Positions 18,190 to 28,051 of a DNA stretch of 64,000 bases are shown here, piece by piece. The position numbers and the translations under genes were made by a program. This DNA is from Clostridia bacterium (GTDB lineage: Bacteria; Bacillota; Clostridia; TANB77; CAG-465). The first letter of the stretch is position 1. Each line of letters opens with the position of its first letter. Location of the stretch: the NCBI GenBank assembly GCA_028684095.1, contig JAQUGQ010000006.1, positions 16,111 to 80,110 on the forward strand, written 5' to 3'. Below the pieces are notes generated by a model. That model did not search any database. It had not been told where the DNA came from and was given only the letters and a program-made list of their open reading frames with translations.

Positions 18190-18504
18190 ATGGCATTATT
18201 AGGAAATCCATTTGTTGGAAATATAGCTCGTCAGATGACAGCTGATGAACTTGCACAAGCAATTCGTGTTGATATAGCAGGTGAACTTGAGGCAATTATA
18301 GGATACGAAGCACATATACTTGCTACAAGTGATGAAAGAGCAAAAAAGATTCTTCGTCATATTGCGGATGAAGAGAAAAATCATATAGGGGAATTACATC
18401 AACTTCTTTATATACTAAGTCCAAAGGATGCAGAGCATATTGGAAAAGGTAATCAAACTATACAGAAGCAACAAGAGTCAAATTTTCAGCAGCCTATAGA
18501 ATAA
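18190..18504 (+). CDS. Ferritin-like protein of the EncFtn/rubrerythrin type
   Basis: 104 residues with the short two-helix iron-binding pattern of encapsulated-ferritin-like proteins: GELEAIIGYEAH (Glu...Tyr-Glu) in helix 1 and ADEEKNHIGEL (Glu-Glu...His) in helix 2. Such proteins dimerise to build a diiron ferroxidase site and are usually loaded into encapsulins. The C-terminal tail (GNQTIQ, then Q-rich) could serve as a targeting peptide, but no encapsulin gene is present in this window. AAAGGA precedes the ATG by about 8 bases. Confidence 0.75.
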   Translation: MALLGNPFVGNIARQMTADELAQAIRVDIAGELEAIIGYEAHILATSDERAKKILRHIADEEKNHIGELHQLLYILSPKDAEHIGKGNQTIQKQQESNFQQPIE

Positions 18505-18548
18505 ACAATAGAAGTAAATAATTTTAATTTTTTGAAATTATTTATAGT

Positions 18549-18590
18549 AAAAATACTTATAAATATTATTTTGTAAGTATTTTTTGTTTT
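18549..18590 (+). terminator. Terminator after ferritin-like gene
   Basis: An 11-bp stem (18549-18559 with 18574-18584) is followed by a T-rich stretch. Confidence 0.8.
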
Positions 18591-18698
18591 TTATGAATTA
18601 AATAAAAAGTGTTAATCTGTTTAAACAGTTTACAAGTGTTACTATGTGTGATATAATTTATCAAATTTATAAAGTTGATTTTTAAGGAGAGTTTAAAT

Positions 18699-19289
18699 AT
18701 GTTTGATAAAATTATAGAATTATTTAACAAAAATGATGGGATATTAACAACTAAACAAGTAGAAGAAATTGGTTATAGTAGACATCTATTATCTAATATG
18801 TTGAAAAAAGGCTTAATAGAAAGAGTTGAAAATAATACATATTCATTAAAAAATGTAGAGAAAGATGAGTATTATTTATTACAATTAAAATATCCTAATG
18901 TTGTATTCTCATATGAAACAGCATTATATTTTTATGATATGCTGGATAGAACTCCTATTGATATAAATGTTACAATTCCTACCAGTTATAGTGGTAGTGA
19001 TTTAAAAAAAGAAAAAAATATAGTTGTATATTATGCTAAAGGGAATGCATATAATAAAGGGATTACATCTATAGAAACACCTTGTAAAAATGTTGTTAGA
19101 GCATATAGTATAGAAAAAACAATTTGTGATATTATTAATAATGATAAAATGATAGATAAACAAATATATTTAAATGCTATAAAAAAATATGCAAGAATGA
19201 AGGACAAAGATTTAATATTATTAGATAAATATGCTAAGATGTATGATATAGAAGTTAAATTAAAACAATTAATGGATGCTCTGATATAA
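18699..19289 (+). CDS. AbiEi-type antitoxin / transcriptional regulator
   Basis: 196 residues from ATG 18699 (AAGGAG nearby upstream; the TTG at 18675 is less likely). The N-terminal winged helix (GILTTKQVEEIGYSRHLLSNML) is followed by the region typical of AbiEi antitoxins of type IV toxin-antitoxin systems, including FSYETALYFYDMLDRTP and the VRAYSIEKTICDI block. AbiEi normally represses its operon and neutralises the nucleotidyltransferase AbiEii. No AbiEii follows; a NERD protein lies 32 bases downstream instead. Family call good; partner unknown. Confidence 0.82.
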   Translation: MFDKIIELFNKNDGILTTKQVEEIGYSRHLLSNMLKKGLIERVENNTYSLKNVEKDEYYLLQLKYPNVVFSYETALYFYDMLDRTPIDINVTIPTSYSGSDLKKEKNIVVYYAKGNAYNKGITSIETPCKNVVRAYSIEKTICDIINNDKMIDKQIYLNAIKKYARMKDKDLILLDKYAKMYDIEVKLKQLMDALI

Positions 19290-19321
19290 TAAATATAAAT
19301 TTAAATTAAAGGGGAAATAGT

Positions 19322-20074
19322 ATGAGGGAATTTAAAATATATAAAATATACATGATTTTATTTGAAGTATTAAGAGGTTTAATAATTATTATATTAGCTA
19401 GTTTTGTATTGATATCATTATCTGGAATACTTGCAAATATATATAATATAATAATTGCTTTTTTTGTATGTGTTATAGCTGGTGTATGTAGTCAATTATA
19501 TATGGGCAAAATAAAAGGGAAAATTGGAGAATATGTTACACAAAAAATTGTTGAGTCATATTGTGATAAAAAAGGTTATTCATATTTATATGATGTTGTG
19601 ATAAATAACGATAAAGGAGAATCTATAAAAATAGATCATCTTGTTATAACTAGAAGAGGTATAGCTGTAATTGAAACGAAATTTAATGTTGGAACTATAT
19701 TTGGTTCAGAAAATGATATAAATTGGACAAATATTACAATGAATAATAATAGTATAGTTCAGAATAATTCTTATAATAATCCACTTATTACAAATCATAA
19801 ACATATTGAAATGTTGAAAAAAATTGTAGATAGAGATGTTGAATATTATAATATAGTTGTATTTATGGATAAAGTTAATTTTAATGAATGTGAAGTAGTA
19901 AATAAATTTACTAAAGTTGGGTTTGCATATGATCTGAATACTATAATTGAAACCCTTGATTCTTTAAGTGAAAAGAAAATATCAAGTGTAGAAGCATATG
20001 AAATATATAATAAAATAAAGGCAGTTAATATTATAGATAATAAATTAAAACAAGATATAAAAGTAAATGAATAA
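19322..20074 (+). CDS. Membrane-anchored NERD-domain protein
   Basis: 250 residues. Two hydrophobic helices (about residues 15-37 and 40-58) anchor the protein, and a nuclease-related (NERD) domain follows: GKIGEYVTQKIV, then IDHLVITRRGIAVIETK with the D-...-E-x-K arrangement of the PD-(D/E)xK fold. The family is a predicted nuclease, found in DNA-processing and defence settings. GGGG precedes the ATG. Its position directly after an orphan AbiEi antitoxin gene suggests co-expression. Nuclease activity is inferred. Confidence 0.78.
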   Translation: MREFKIYKIYMILFEVLRGLIIIILASFVLISLSGILANIYNIIIAFFVCVIAGVCSQLYMGKIKGKIGEYVTQKIVESYCDKKGYSYLYDVVINNDKGESIKIDHLVITRRGIAVIETKFNVGTIFGSENDINWTNITMNNNSIVQNNSYNNPLITNHKHIEMLKKIVDRDVEYYNIVVFMDKVNFNECEVVNKFTKVGFAYDLNTIIETLDSLSEKKISSVEAYEIYNKIKAVNIIDNKLKQDIKVNE

Positions 20075-20322
20075 AAATAATTTATAGAATGTCAAAAACA
20101 GATATTGGTATTACACTATCACATATATATCAGTGCAAGCTCAAGGTAAAGTTCAATACAAAGAGGTATTTTTTCTATAAATATTTACTGTAATATTACA
20201 AAATTTCACAATATTCTTGAATTATTTTATTGTTATGATATACTTATTATAAATTTAAAGGGTATATATATAAGTTAATAGTATTAAAAAAATCAAAGTA
20301 AAAAGGTAAAGGAGAGAATAGA

Positions 20323-20727
20323 ATGAAAGAACATGCATTTAGATTAGTAAAAGGTGATGATTTAAAAAAATCATTAGAAAAGTATACTGAAGATAATGAT
20401 ATAAGAGCAGGTGTAATTATATCATGTGTAGGTTGTTTATATGAAGCAATAATTCGCGATGCAAGTGGTGTTAACTGTGTTACTTTAAAAGAAAAACTAG
20501 AAATTGTATCAATAACAGGTACTTTATCTATAGATGGAAGTCATATTCATATTTCAGTATCAGATGAAGAACTTAAAACTTATGGTGGGCATTTAAAAGA
20601 TGGATGTTTAGTAAACACTACAGCTGAGATAGTTATACTTGAACTTGATTCTTATGTTTTTGAAAGACAAATGGATGAAAAAACAGGATACAAAGAACTA
20701 TGTATAAGTAGAAAACAGTTAGTTTAA
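20323..20727 (+). CDS. PPC/DUF296-domain protein
   Basis: 134 residues forming a single PPC (DUF296) domain: AFRLVKGDDLKKSL at the start, GTLSIDGSHIHISVSD in the middle, and GHLKDGCLVNTTAEIVI near the end. The domain makes trimers and in plants is fused to AT-hook DNA-binding motifs; bacterial stand-alone versions are mostly uncharacterised. GGAGAG lies about 8 bases before the ATG. It stands alone, with a bidirectional terminator behind it. Confidence 0.85.
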   Translation: MKEHAFRLVKGDDLKKSLEKYTEDNDIRAGVIISCVGCLYEAIIRDASGVNCVTLKEKLEIVSITGTLSIDGSHIHISVSDEELKTYGGHLKDGCLVNTTAEIVILELDSYVFERQMDEKTGYKELCISRKQLV

Positions 20728-20741
20728 AATTAGTATAAGAA

Positions 20742-20777
20742 AAAGTCTAACTAATTTAGTTAGACTTTAATTTTTTT
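20742..20777. terminator. Bidirectional terminator between DUF296 gene and pyrF
   Basis: A 13-bp perfect stem (20742-20754 with 20756-20768) with flanking A and T tracts serves the two convergent genes. Confidence 0.85.
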
Positions 20778-20798
20778 GTTTGGTTAAGTAATTGTTTT

Positions 20799-21719
20799 TT
20801 AACCTATTTTACCGGTAATACTTAGAATATCATTTTTCATATTTACTGCTTCTACGTAACAAGACTCATCAAAGGTTAAAGTAGGATGTTTTTTGTATGC
20901 ACACATTATACCCCGAGAAGAGTTAATGATTGCACCTAAACCTAAGTTGTCGAATGCACCTCGTACATCTTCGGCACCTCCGCCTTGTGCACCATATCCA
21001 GGAACTAAAAAGAAAGTGTAAGGTAATATACTTCTTAATTCTTTTAATTGATCAGGATATGTTGCTCCGACTACTATTCCTACAGAAGAGTAGCCGTATT
21101 GTCCAATAAGGTTTTCTCCCCAGTTTTTACACATTAATGCAACTTTCTCGTAAATCGGAATAGGACTAAACTTTAAATTCATATCCTGAAGTTCACCAGA
21201 TGAAGCATTTGATGTTTTTACAAGTACAAAAATATCTTTATCATATTTTGCACAGAGATCTGTTGCGGGTTCAATTCCATCAGAACCTAGATAAGCATTT
21301 ACAGTTAAAGCATCTGATGGAAAAGCCCGGAAATTTATATCTTCAACCTGGGTTATGCCGATATATGCCTGTGCATATGATTTCATTGTACTGCCAATAT
21401 CATTGCGTTTACCATCAGATATAACATATAGATTTTTGGATTTAGCAAAATCTATTGTTTCATACAGGACCCTCATTCCTTGCCATCCAAATTGTTCGTA
21501 AAAAGCACAGTTGGGTTTAACAGCTGGAACTACAAAAGATATTGCAGATATAATCCGTTCGTTAAATTCTAATATGGCACCACAAACTTCAGTAATAGTA
21601 TCCTGTTTGCCCAAAAGATGTTTTCTTTTGATGTCATCTGGAATGAAATCCCATTGGGGGTCTAGTCCAACTACAGTAGGGTTTTGTTTTTCGATAATTT
21701 TTTTGATTAATAAATCCAT
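20799..21719 (-). CDS. pyrF: Orotidine 5'-phosphate decarboxylase
   Basis: 306 residues, the longer (type 2) OMP decarboxylase that makes UMP in the last step of pyrimidine synthesis. Visible are the substrate strand VVGLDPQWDF, VKPNCAFYEQFGW, the catalytic signature ISDGKRNDIGST (Lys and Asp) and the phosphate-binding GYGAQGGG. GAGGAG lies before the ATG on the minus strand. Codon use is richer in G/C than most neighbours. No other pyr genes adjoin it. A consensus promoter lies upstream at 21801-21829. Confidence 0.95.
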   Translation of the reverse strand: MDLLIKKIIEKQNPTVVGLDPQWDFIPDDIKRKHLLGKQDTITEVCGAILEFNERIISAISFVVPAVKPNCAFYEQFGWQGMRVLYETIDFAKSKNLYVISDGKRNDIGSTMKSYAQAYIGITQVEDINFRAFPSDALTVNAYLGSDGIEPATDLCAKYDKDIFVLVKTSNASSGELQDMNLKFSPIPIYEKVALMCKNWGENLIGQYGYSSVGIVVGATYPDQLKELRSILPYTFFLVPGYGAQGGGAEDVRGAFDNLGLGAIINSSRGIMCAYKKHPTLTFDESCYVEAVNMKNDILSITGKIG

Positions 21720-21759
21720 TAAAAATCTCCTCCTATAATTTTATTAGGGTTTGAAAACA

Positions 21760-21829
21760 TGTCACAAATTTATGACACACCTACATATATTGTCTAAGAT
21801 ATTATACCATAAAATACAAGTTATGTCAA
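21760..21829 (-). promoter_or_regulatory. pyrF promoter and leader inverted repeat
   Basis: On the minus strand TTGACA (21824-21829), a 17-base spacer (21807-21823) and TATAAT (21801-21806) form a perfect sigma-A promoter. TGTCA and TGACA arms at 21760-21764 and 21773-21777 make a small inverted repeat in the leader. The gap from 21830 to 22168 holds nothing else I can name. Confidence 0.75.
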
Positions 21830-22168
21830 ATAATATATATATGTGTCATAATTTTACCACAGTTATTGGCCAAAAAAGAGCAGATGAAGAAAATTTAATA
21901 TTATGTAAAATTGAAATATAGTAAAAAAGTGTTGCAATTGAAAATGAGATTTTGCAATTTTTAATGATTTTAAAGATTCTGTTTAATATAATTGAAATTT
22001 TTTACAAAATAATATATAATATTGTTAGTTATACAAATTAAGATAAAGTAAGATGAATGAAATTATTAACTAAAACTGTATATATATTATTAATAGTTTT
22101 AGTATTAGTAAATAAGGATAGTCTTGAAAATATTCTTATTTATATATAATCAAAATGAAGGAGATATT

Positions 22169-22822
22169 ATGATAACTTGTGATCAAATTAAAAACGATCC
22201 ATATATAGTAGATATATATAATGAAATAGAAAGAAATTCTATTAAAGAACTTTGGGCTACACATGGATGGAGTCATATTTTAAAGGTAATAAACACTGTT
22301 GAGACAGTACTTAAACAACTAAAATTTAATGAAGAAATTATAGAATGTGGTAAAATAGCAGCTTTATTACATGATGTAGGTTGTATTAAAGGTAAAGATA
22401 ATCATGAAATTGAAAGTTATAACATTGCTAATAAATATTTATCAGATAAAGATATAAGTGATGAATATAAAAAAATGATTTTAGATGCAATTATTGATCA
22501 TAGTGAAGGTGAAAATATATCTAGTATAGTTGGTGCTACACTAATATTTGCAGACAAGATTGATTATGATAAAAACAGACTTACACCTATAGGTTATCAA
22601 ATAGAGAATTTTAATCAAATTCAGTATATTGATTATATTGATGTAATGTTATGTGATAATAATTTAACTGTTAAATTTATAGTTAGTAATATGTTTGACA
22701 AAAGTAGTATGGAAAAATATTACTTTACACCTAAAGTATTTAAAGCTATTTATAATTTTAGTGCATATTTAAAATTGAAGCCTTGTATTAAATTAAATAA
22801 TGATGAATGGAAATTATATTAA
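22169..22822 (+). CDS. HD-domain phosphohydrolase
   Basis: 217 residues from ATG 22169, where AAGGAG lies 6-7 bases upstream; the 22124 start lacks a ribosome site. The HD superfamily metal ligands are visible: THGWSHILKV (His), AALLHDVG (His-Asp) and the later DHSEG and FADKIDYD. Such proteins cleave phosphate esters of nucleotides or second messengers. It lies just upstream of addA with its own orientation match but about 90 bases apart. The substrate is unknown. Confidence 0.8.
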   Translation: MITCDQIKNDPYIVDIYNEIERNSIKELWATHGWSHILKVINTVETVLKQLKFNEEIIECGKIAALLHDVGCIKGKDNHEIESYNIANKYLSDKDISDEYKKMILDAIIDHSEGENISSIVGATLIFADKIDYDKNRLTPIGYQIENFNQIQYIDYIDVMLCDNNLTVKFIVSNMFDKSSMEKYYFTPKVFKAIYNFSAYLKLKPCIKLNNDEWKLY

Positions 22823-22912
22823 TAAAAATATAAATATTTTTTCTATGAAACTACAAATTTTAACTTTTAAATATAAAAAAATTATGATATAATATTTTAG
22901 CGAGGTGAAGTT

Positions 22913-25900
22913 ATGGATGAGAAAAGGTGGACTAATGAGCAAAAGCTTGCTATTGAAGTAAATGGCAGTAACATATTAGTTTCAGCATCAGCAGGAAGTG
23001 GTAAAACAGCAGTATTAGTTGAAAGAGTTGTATCTAAGGTTATACATTCTAGAATTGATATCGATAGAATATTAGTTGTAACTTTTACAAATGCTTCAGC
23101 AGTAGAATTAAAGGAAAGATTGTTACTTGCAATATATAAAGCTATTGATGAGGATAAAAACAATTTATTTTTAAAGAAACAGTTAGAATATTTAAATAGA
23201 GCAACAATAACAACTATACATTCATTTTGTTTAGAAGTTATACGTTCTAATTTCTACAATTTAGGTATAGATCCTAACGTGTCAATTTGTGATGACACAA
23301 TGTCAAAATTACTTAAAGCAAAAGCATTTAATAATGAACTTGAGAACGAATATATAAATTACAAAGAAGATGTTTTTTGTTTATATAACGTACTGAATTT
23401 GTTTAATAACAAAGATGAAGAATTTTTAGAGTATATGTTTAAAATATATTCATATATAAATAGTTTTGAATATCCACTTGAATGGCTTATGGATAAAATA
23501 AATAAGTACAATATACAAGACTTAAGTATAGATTTATATACTTTAGATTTTGGAAAAGAGATATATGATACAGTTATATCTGATTTATTTGTTATTTCAG
23601 AAAAAATAAAAAGAATGATAGAAGAAACTCAAGATGTAGATGATTTTAATAAACATGTAGAAATGTTAAATATAGATTTGGAAAATATTAATAGATGTAT
23701 TAAATGTAGTAACGGTTCATGGGATTTGTTGTTTGAACACCTTAATATGATAGAATATATATCATTTCCACGTAACAAAGTGTCAAATGATATTCTGAAG
23801 GAAAAACTACAAAATTTTAGAAAAACAGTTGTAAAAGATGAAGTAGCTAAAATGAAAAATAGTATATATGCTAAGAGCATTTATATATTGCAGGATCTAA
23901 AAAACACATATAAGTATTTAGAATATATATATTATTTCTTAGAAAAAGGTGATAGTACATATAAAGAACTAAAAAAAGAAGCTAATTATATAGACTTTAA
24001 TGATATAGAACATATGGCCTTAAAAGTATTAGTTAATAGAAAATTAGTTAATGAAAAGTATGAATATGTATCTACAGAGCAAGCCAATAAATACAAAGAG
24101 AAATTTATAGAAGTATATACAGATGAATATCAAGATACAAGTTTTGTACAAGAAGCTATACTTAATGCAGTATCTAATGGAAATAATAGATTCATGGTAG
24201 GAGATATCAAACAAAGTATATATAAATTTAGGCAAGCTATGCCGGAAATTTTTAATTGTAAATATTCAATATATCCATTGATTAATTCTAAAGATGAAAT
24301 ATATAATGATTGTAATGGTGTTAAAATTGTACTAGCTAAAAATTTCAGAAGTAGAAAAAGTGTTCTAGATAGTATAAATTATATATTTACACAAATACTA
24401 AGTAATGACATAGGTGACTGTGATTACTTAACTAATGAGATGCTCGAATTTGGAAATGAAGGATATATACAAAACGAACAAACTGACTATAGTAGTGAAA
24501 TAAACATATTAAATGTAAAAGATATAGAAAAAAAAGATGATGATGAAGATAGTGAAGATGAAAACACTGAATCTTTAGAATATATAAATGAATTAAAAGA
24601 TTTTGAAATAGAAGCTAAATATATAGCTGAAAGAATAAAAAACTTAGTTAATGTAAATCCTTTTAAAGTGTATAACATGAAAAAGGGTATATTTGAAGAT
24701 GCTAAATATAAAGATATAGTGATACTGCTTAGAAATATAAAAGATAAGGGAAATATATTAACTAAAATATTAAAAGATAATAATATACAGGCATTTGCAG
24801 ATAGTAATATAAATCTATTTGATAACGATGAAATAAAACTTGTATTATCATTTTTAAAAATTGTAGATAATCCTTTGCAAGATATAGAAATTGTAAGTTT
24901 GATGTATAATATAGTAGGAAAATTTACTATTGATGAGATTTACAAAATTAAGAACTATAACAAAAAAGAATATATATATAACTGTTTGAAGAGTATACCA
25001 GATACTGAGAATAGTGAATTATTAAATAAGGTAAAAATTTTTCTAGATTTAATAAATAAATTTAAAGAATATGCTGAAATATATAACGTTAGTGAAATAT
25101 TAGCTAGAATATATAAAGAAACAAATTTATATAACCAAGTGCTACTTTTTAGTAAATCTAATGAATCTAAAATAAATTTAGATAGCCTTATTGATGTAGC
25201 AATTAGATTTGATGCTAATTCTTCTATATATTTATTTATAACATATATAGAAGAATTAAAAGAGAAATCATCTGGTGACACTACAACAGCTAAAGTAATT
25301 GGTGAAAATGAGAACGTTGTAAGAATTATGACTATACACAAAAGTAAAGGTCTGGAATTTCCTATAGTAATACTAGCAGGCACGAACGTTAAATATATTA
25401 CACGAGATATTTCTTCAGCAATTGTTTTAGATCATAAACTAGGTATAGGAATAAATATTGTAGATGAGGATACAAATATAACATATTCTTCTGTTATAAA
25501 AGAAGGAATAAAAACTAGTATGGTTAGAAGTATGAAGTCTGAAGAACTTAGAATGTTATATGTTGCTTTGACGCGTGCTAAAGAAAAATTAATAATATAT
25601 TCTACAATGAAAGATTATAACAAAAAAATATTATCTATGTTTTTAATGTATAAAGAAGGTAAAATAGATACTACATTAATTAAGAAAAATAGTACATATA
25701 TAGATAATATATTAATGGCTTTATACAAATATATAAACGATAATGAAGAACAAAAATCTAATTTATTTAAAATAAATGTAATAGATGTAAAAAGTAAAGA
25801 GAATATAAATAATATAGTAAGCAAACAAAAAAAAAGTTTTGACAATATTGGTAGTATTCTATCTGCTGAATATAATTTAAGAAATCAAAATGAGAAAAAT

Positions 25901-26581
25901 AAAATAGAAGATGAAGTGAAAGTATTAAAAAATAATATAGAGTTTGAATATAAATATATAGAAGATACTTTGGTAAATAAGAAAATAAGTGTAAGTGAAC
26001 TTAAAAAAAATAAATACGAAGAAGAGGATATAACTGTAAGTGATTTAAAGATTTTAAAAACTCCAGAATGTTTAGAAAATAAAGAATTAAAATATACAGC
26101 GGTTAGAAAAGGTAGCTTAATTCATTTTATACTCGAGCATTTAGATTTGGTAAATGTAAATACAAAGGATGATATATACAAATATATAGATAATTTAGTA
26201 GAAAATAAAGTTATAAACTTAAATGATAAGAAACAAATTAGTGTTAATATGATATATGACTTTTTGAATTCTAAAATAGGTAAAGAAATAAAACAAAGTA
26301 GTAAGGTTAAAAGAGAAATTGAATTTGTTTTAAAAGATGAAACATTTTCTAAAAGTATAATACAAGGTGTAATAGATATGTATTATTTAAATGATGATAA
26401 TACATATACTTTAGTAGATTTTAAAACAGATAATTTACTTGTTCCATCAGAATATATATCTAGGTATAAATTGCAACTTGATATATATAAAGAGGCAATA
26501 GAAAAATTAACATCTGTCAAAGTAAGTAAAGTATATATTTATTCATTTAAACTTAATAAGGAGATTGAAATTTATGAATAG
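22913..26581 (+). CDS. addA: ATP-dependent helicase/nuclease subunit A
   Basis: 1222 residues, normal for AddA. The UvrD-like motor opens with WTNEQKLAI and Walker A SASAGSGKTAVL, motif II VYTDEYQDTS, and ends with MTIHKSKGLEFP and YVALTRAKEKL. A C-terminal RecB-type nuclease domain follows (RKGSLIHFILEHL, GVIDMYY, LVDFKTD). AddAB resects double-strand breaks for recombination and destroys linear phage DNA. The ATG follows GAGGTG. The usual upstream partner addB is absent from this window. The stop overlaps the next start by 8 bases. Confidence 0.95.
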   Translation: MDEKRWTNEQKLAIEVNGSNILVSASAGSGKTAVLVERVVSKVIHSRIDIDRILVVTFTNASAVELKERLLLAIYKAIDEDKNNLFLKKQLEYLNRATITTIHSFCLEVIRSNFYNLGIDPNVSICDDTMSKLLKAKAFNNELENEYINYKEDVFCLYNVLNLFNNKDEEFLEYMFKIYSYINSFEYPLEWLMDKINKYNIQDLSIDLYTLDFGKEIYDTVISDLFVISEKIKRMIEETQDVDDFNKHVEMLNIDLENINRCIKCSNGSWDLLFEHLNMIEYISFPRNKVSNDILKEKLQNFRKTVVKDEVAKMKNSIYAKSIYILQDLKNTYKYLEYIYYFLEKGDSTYKELKKEANYIDFNDIEHMALKVLVNRKLVNEKYEYVSTEQANKYKEKFIEVYTDEYQDTSFVQEAILNAVSNGNNRFMVGDIKQSIYKFRQAMPEIFNCKYSIYPLINSKDEIYNDCNGVKIVLAKNFRSRKSVLDSINYIFTQILSNDIGDCDYLTNEMLEFGNEGYIQNEQTDYSSEINILNVKDIEKKDDDEDSEDENTESLEYINELKDFEIEAKYIAERIKNLVNVNPFKVYNMKKGIFEDAKYKDIVILLRNIKDKGNILTKILKDNNIQAFADSNINLFDNDEIKLVLSFLKIVDNPLQDIEIVSLMYNIVGKFTIDEIYKIKNYNKKEYIYNCLKSIPDTENSELLNKVKIFLDLINKFKEYAEIYNVSEILARIYKETNLYNQVLLFSKSNESKINLDSLIDVAIRFDANSSIYLFITYIEELKEKSSGDTTTAKVIGENENVVRIMTIHKSKGLEFPIVILAGTNVKYITRDISSAIVLDHKLGIGINIVDEDTNITYSSVIKEGIKTSMVRSMKSEELRMLYVALTRAKEKLIIYSTMKDYNKKILSMFLMYKEGKIDTTLIKKNSTYIDNILMALYKYINDNEEQKSNLFKINVIDVKSKENINNIVSKQKKSFDNIGSILSAEYNLRNQNEKNKIEDEVKVLKNNIEFEYKYIEDTLVNKKISVSELKKNKYEEEDITVSDLKILKTPECLENKELKYTAVRKGSLIHFILEHLDLVNVNTKDDIYKYIDNLVENKVINLNDKKQISVNMIYDFLNSKIGKEIKQSSKVKREIEFVLKDETFSKSIIQGVIDMYYLNDDNTYTLVDFKTDNLLVPSEYISRYKLQLDIYKEAIEKLTSVKVSKVYIYSFKLNKEIEIYE

Positions 26582-27419
26582 TAATTTTACCAATGATAAT
26601 ATTACACATATTAAAAAGGGTAATTTAGAATATATTACATTTAATATTTTAAATAAATATAAAGATAAGTTAATACATGGATTTTTTTTTAAAAATGGAG
26701 GAGTGTCAAAAGGAATATACTCATCACTTAATTTTAGAATATTAGGTAATGATTCTAAAAAAAATGTATTTAAAAATATAGATATAGTTAAAAAAGAATT
26801 AAACTTAAGTAAAGTATATAAAGCTATGCAAGCACACTCAGATAATATATTAATTTTAGATAATAATAATAAATCGAAATATGAAATTGAAAAGTTAAAT
26901 AATGAAGAATATGATAGTTATGTTATAGCTGAAAAAGATATTTCTACTATTATTACAACTGCAGATTGTAATCCGATTATTATTTATGACCCAGTTAACA
27001 ATGTTGTAGCAAATGTACATAGTGGATGGAAGGGTACAATTAAACAAATATATATAAAAACAGTAAAATTAATGAACCGAAAGTATGGTTCTAAGTATAA
27101 TGATATAATAGTATGTATAGGTCCTAGTATTAATAAATGCTGTTTTTGTTCTTCAAGTTTAGAATTTAAAAAACAATTTACTGATATATGGCCAAATGAA
27201 AATGAGTATATAACTAACAAAGAAAATGGAGAATTCTATATTGATTTACCGTATGTTATTAAAAAAGATTTAATAAGGTTAGGACTTAAAAAAGAAAATA
27301 TAATTTTATCTGAAATATGTACAGTATGTAATAATGATGTCTGTTTTTCATATAGATTTTTAAAAAAACAAAACGAATTAGATTATGCAACAATGGGTAC
27401 TTTTGTTGAACTAAAATAA
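26574..27419 (+). CDS. pgeF: PgeF/YfiH/LACC1-family multi-copper-fold purine nucleoside enzyme
   Basis: 281 residues from ATG 26574, which overlaps the addA stop (ATGAATAG); AAGGAG lies 10 bases before it. The conserved zinc/active-site blocks are TTADCNPIIIYD, NVHSGWKGT and CIGPSINKCCF. The family acts on purine nucleosides (adenosine deaminase / phosphorylase activities) and in E. coli edits peptidoglycan precursors. Tight overlap with addA implies co-translation. Family is firm; the symbol follows the usual annotation. Confidence 0.88.
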   Translation: MNSNFTNDNITHIKKGNLEYITFNILNKYKDKLIHGFFFKNGGVSKGIYSSLNFRILGNDSKKNVFKNIDIVKKELNLSKVYKAMQAHSDNILILDNNNKSKYEIEKLNNEEYDSYVIAEKDISTIITTADCNPIIIYDPVNNVVANVHSGWKGTIKQIYIKTVKLMNRKYGSKYNDIIVCIGPSINKCCFCSSSLEFKKQFTDIWPNENEYITNKENGEFYIDLPYVIKKDLIRLGLKKENIILSEICTVCNNDVCFSYRFLKKQNELDYATMGTFVELK

Positions 27420-27541
27420 ATATATAATTATTTAACATGAATATAGCAATAAGTATTGAAATAATTATATATGTATTATATAATATTTTGAAATTAAATA
27501 TATATTAAAAAACAAAATTAAAAGGAAGAGGTTGGTCTATA

Positions 27542-28021
27542 ATGGAAGAAAATTTTAAAAATAAAAGAAATATAATATCGATGGTATTAATACTAGTAGC
27601 TATACTTGTAATAATTATTATGGCTGTAATTATTTTAAATAATAAAGCTAATAATGAAAAAAGTAAGGTAGTAGAAGATAATAAAAATACTATAAACTAT
27701 GTCGCAACATTAGATGGTAATAAATCAAATACAAGTGAAGAATTAAGTGCAGATAAAAAAGTAGGAAAAATACTTATAGAAAAAAGCAAAATATCATATG
27801 AAAAAGGAACTTCAAAATTAACATCAAAAGTAACTAATGATAATGTAGCAAAGGATAATTTAAAATTTATAGTGAAATTTATAACAAATGATGGAAGTGT
27901 TATTGCACAGTCAGTAGGATATGTTGGAAAAATAAAAGCAAATGAAACAAAATATATAGATTCATATATAACTAGTGATGTATCAAATGCTAAAGATATA
28001 ACTTATGAAATAAGTCAGTAA
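27542..28021 (+). CDS. Membrane-anchored extracellular protein of unknown function
   Basis: 159 residues: a short basic N-terminus, one transmembrane helix (about residues 12-32), a charged linker and a ~90-residue beta-rich domain (KILIEKSKISYEKG, TSKVTNDN, KFIVKFITNDGSVIAQS) resembling FxLYD-type surface domains. AAGGAAGAGG precedes the ATG. It ends 31 bases before the pseudopilin-anchored variable protein and is probably co-transcribed with it, so it may help display or anchor that protein. Function inferred only from context. Confidence 0.6.
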   Translation: MEENFKNKRNIISMVLILVAILVIIIMAVIILNNKANNEKSKVVEDNKNTINYVATLDGNKSNTSEELSADKKVGKILIEKSKISYEKGTSKLTSKVTNDNVAKDNLKFIVKFITNDGSVIAQSVGYVGKIKANETKYIDSYITSDVSNAKDITYEISQ

Positions 28022-28051
28022 ACAAAAGAAAAAAGGAGGTAAAAATATACT

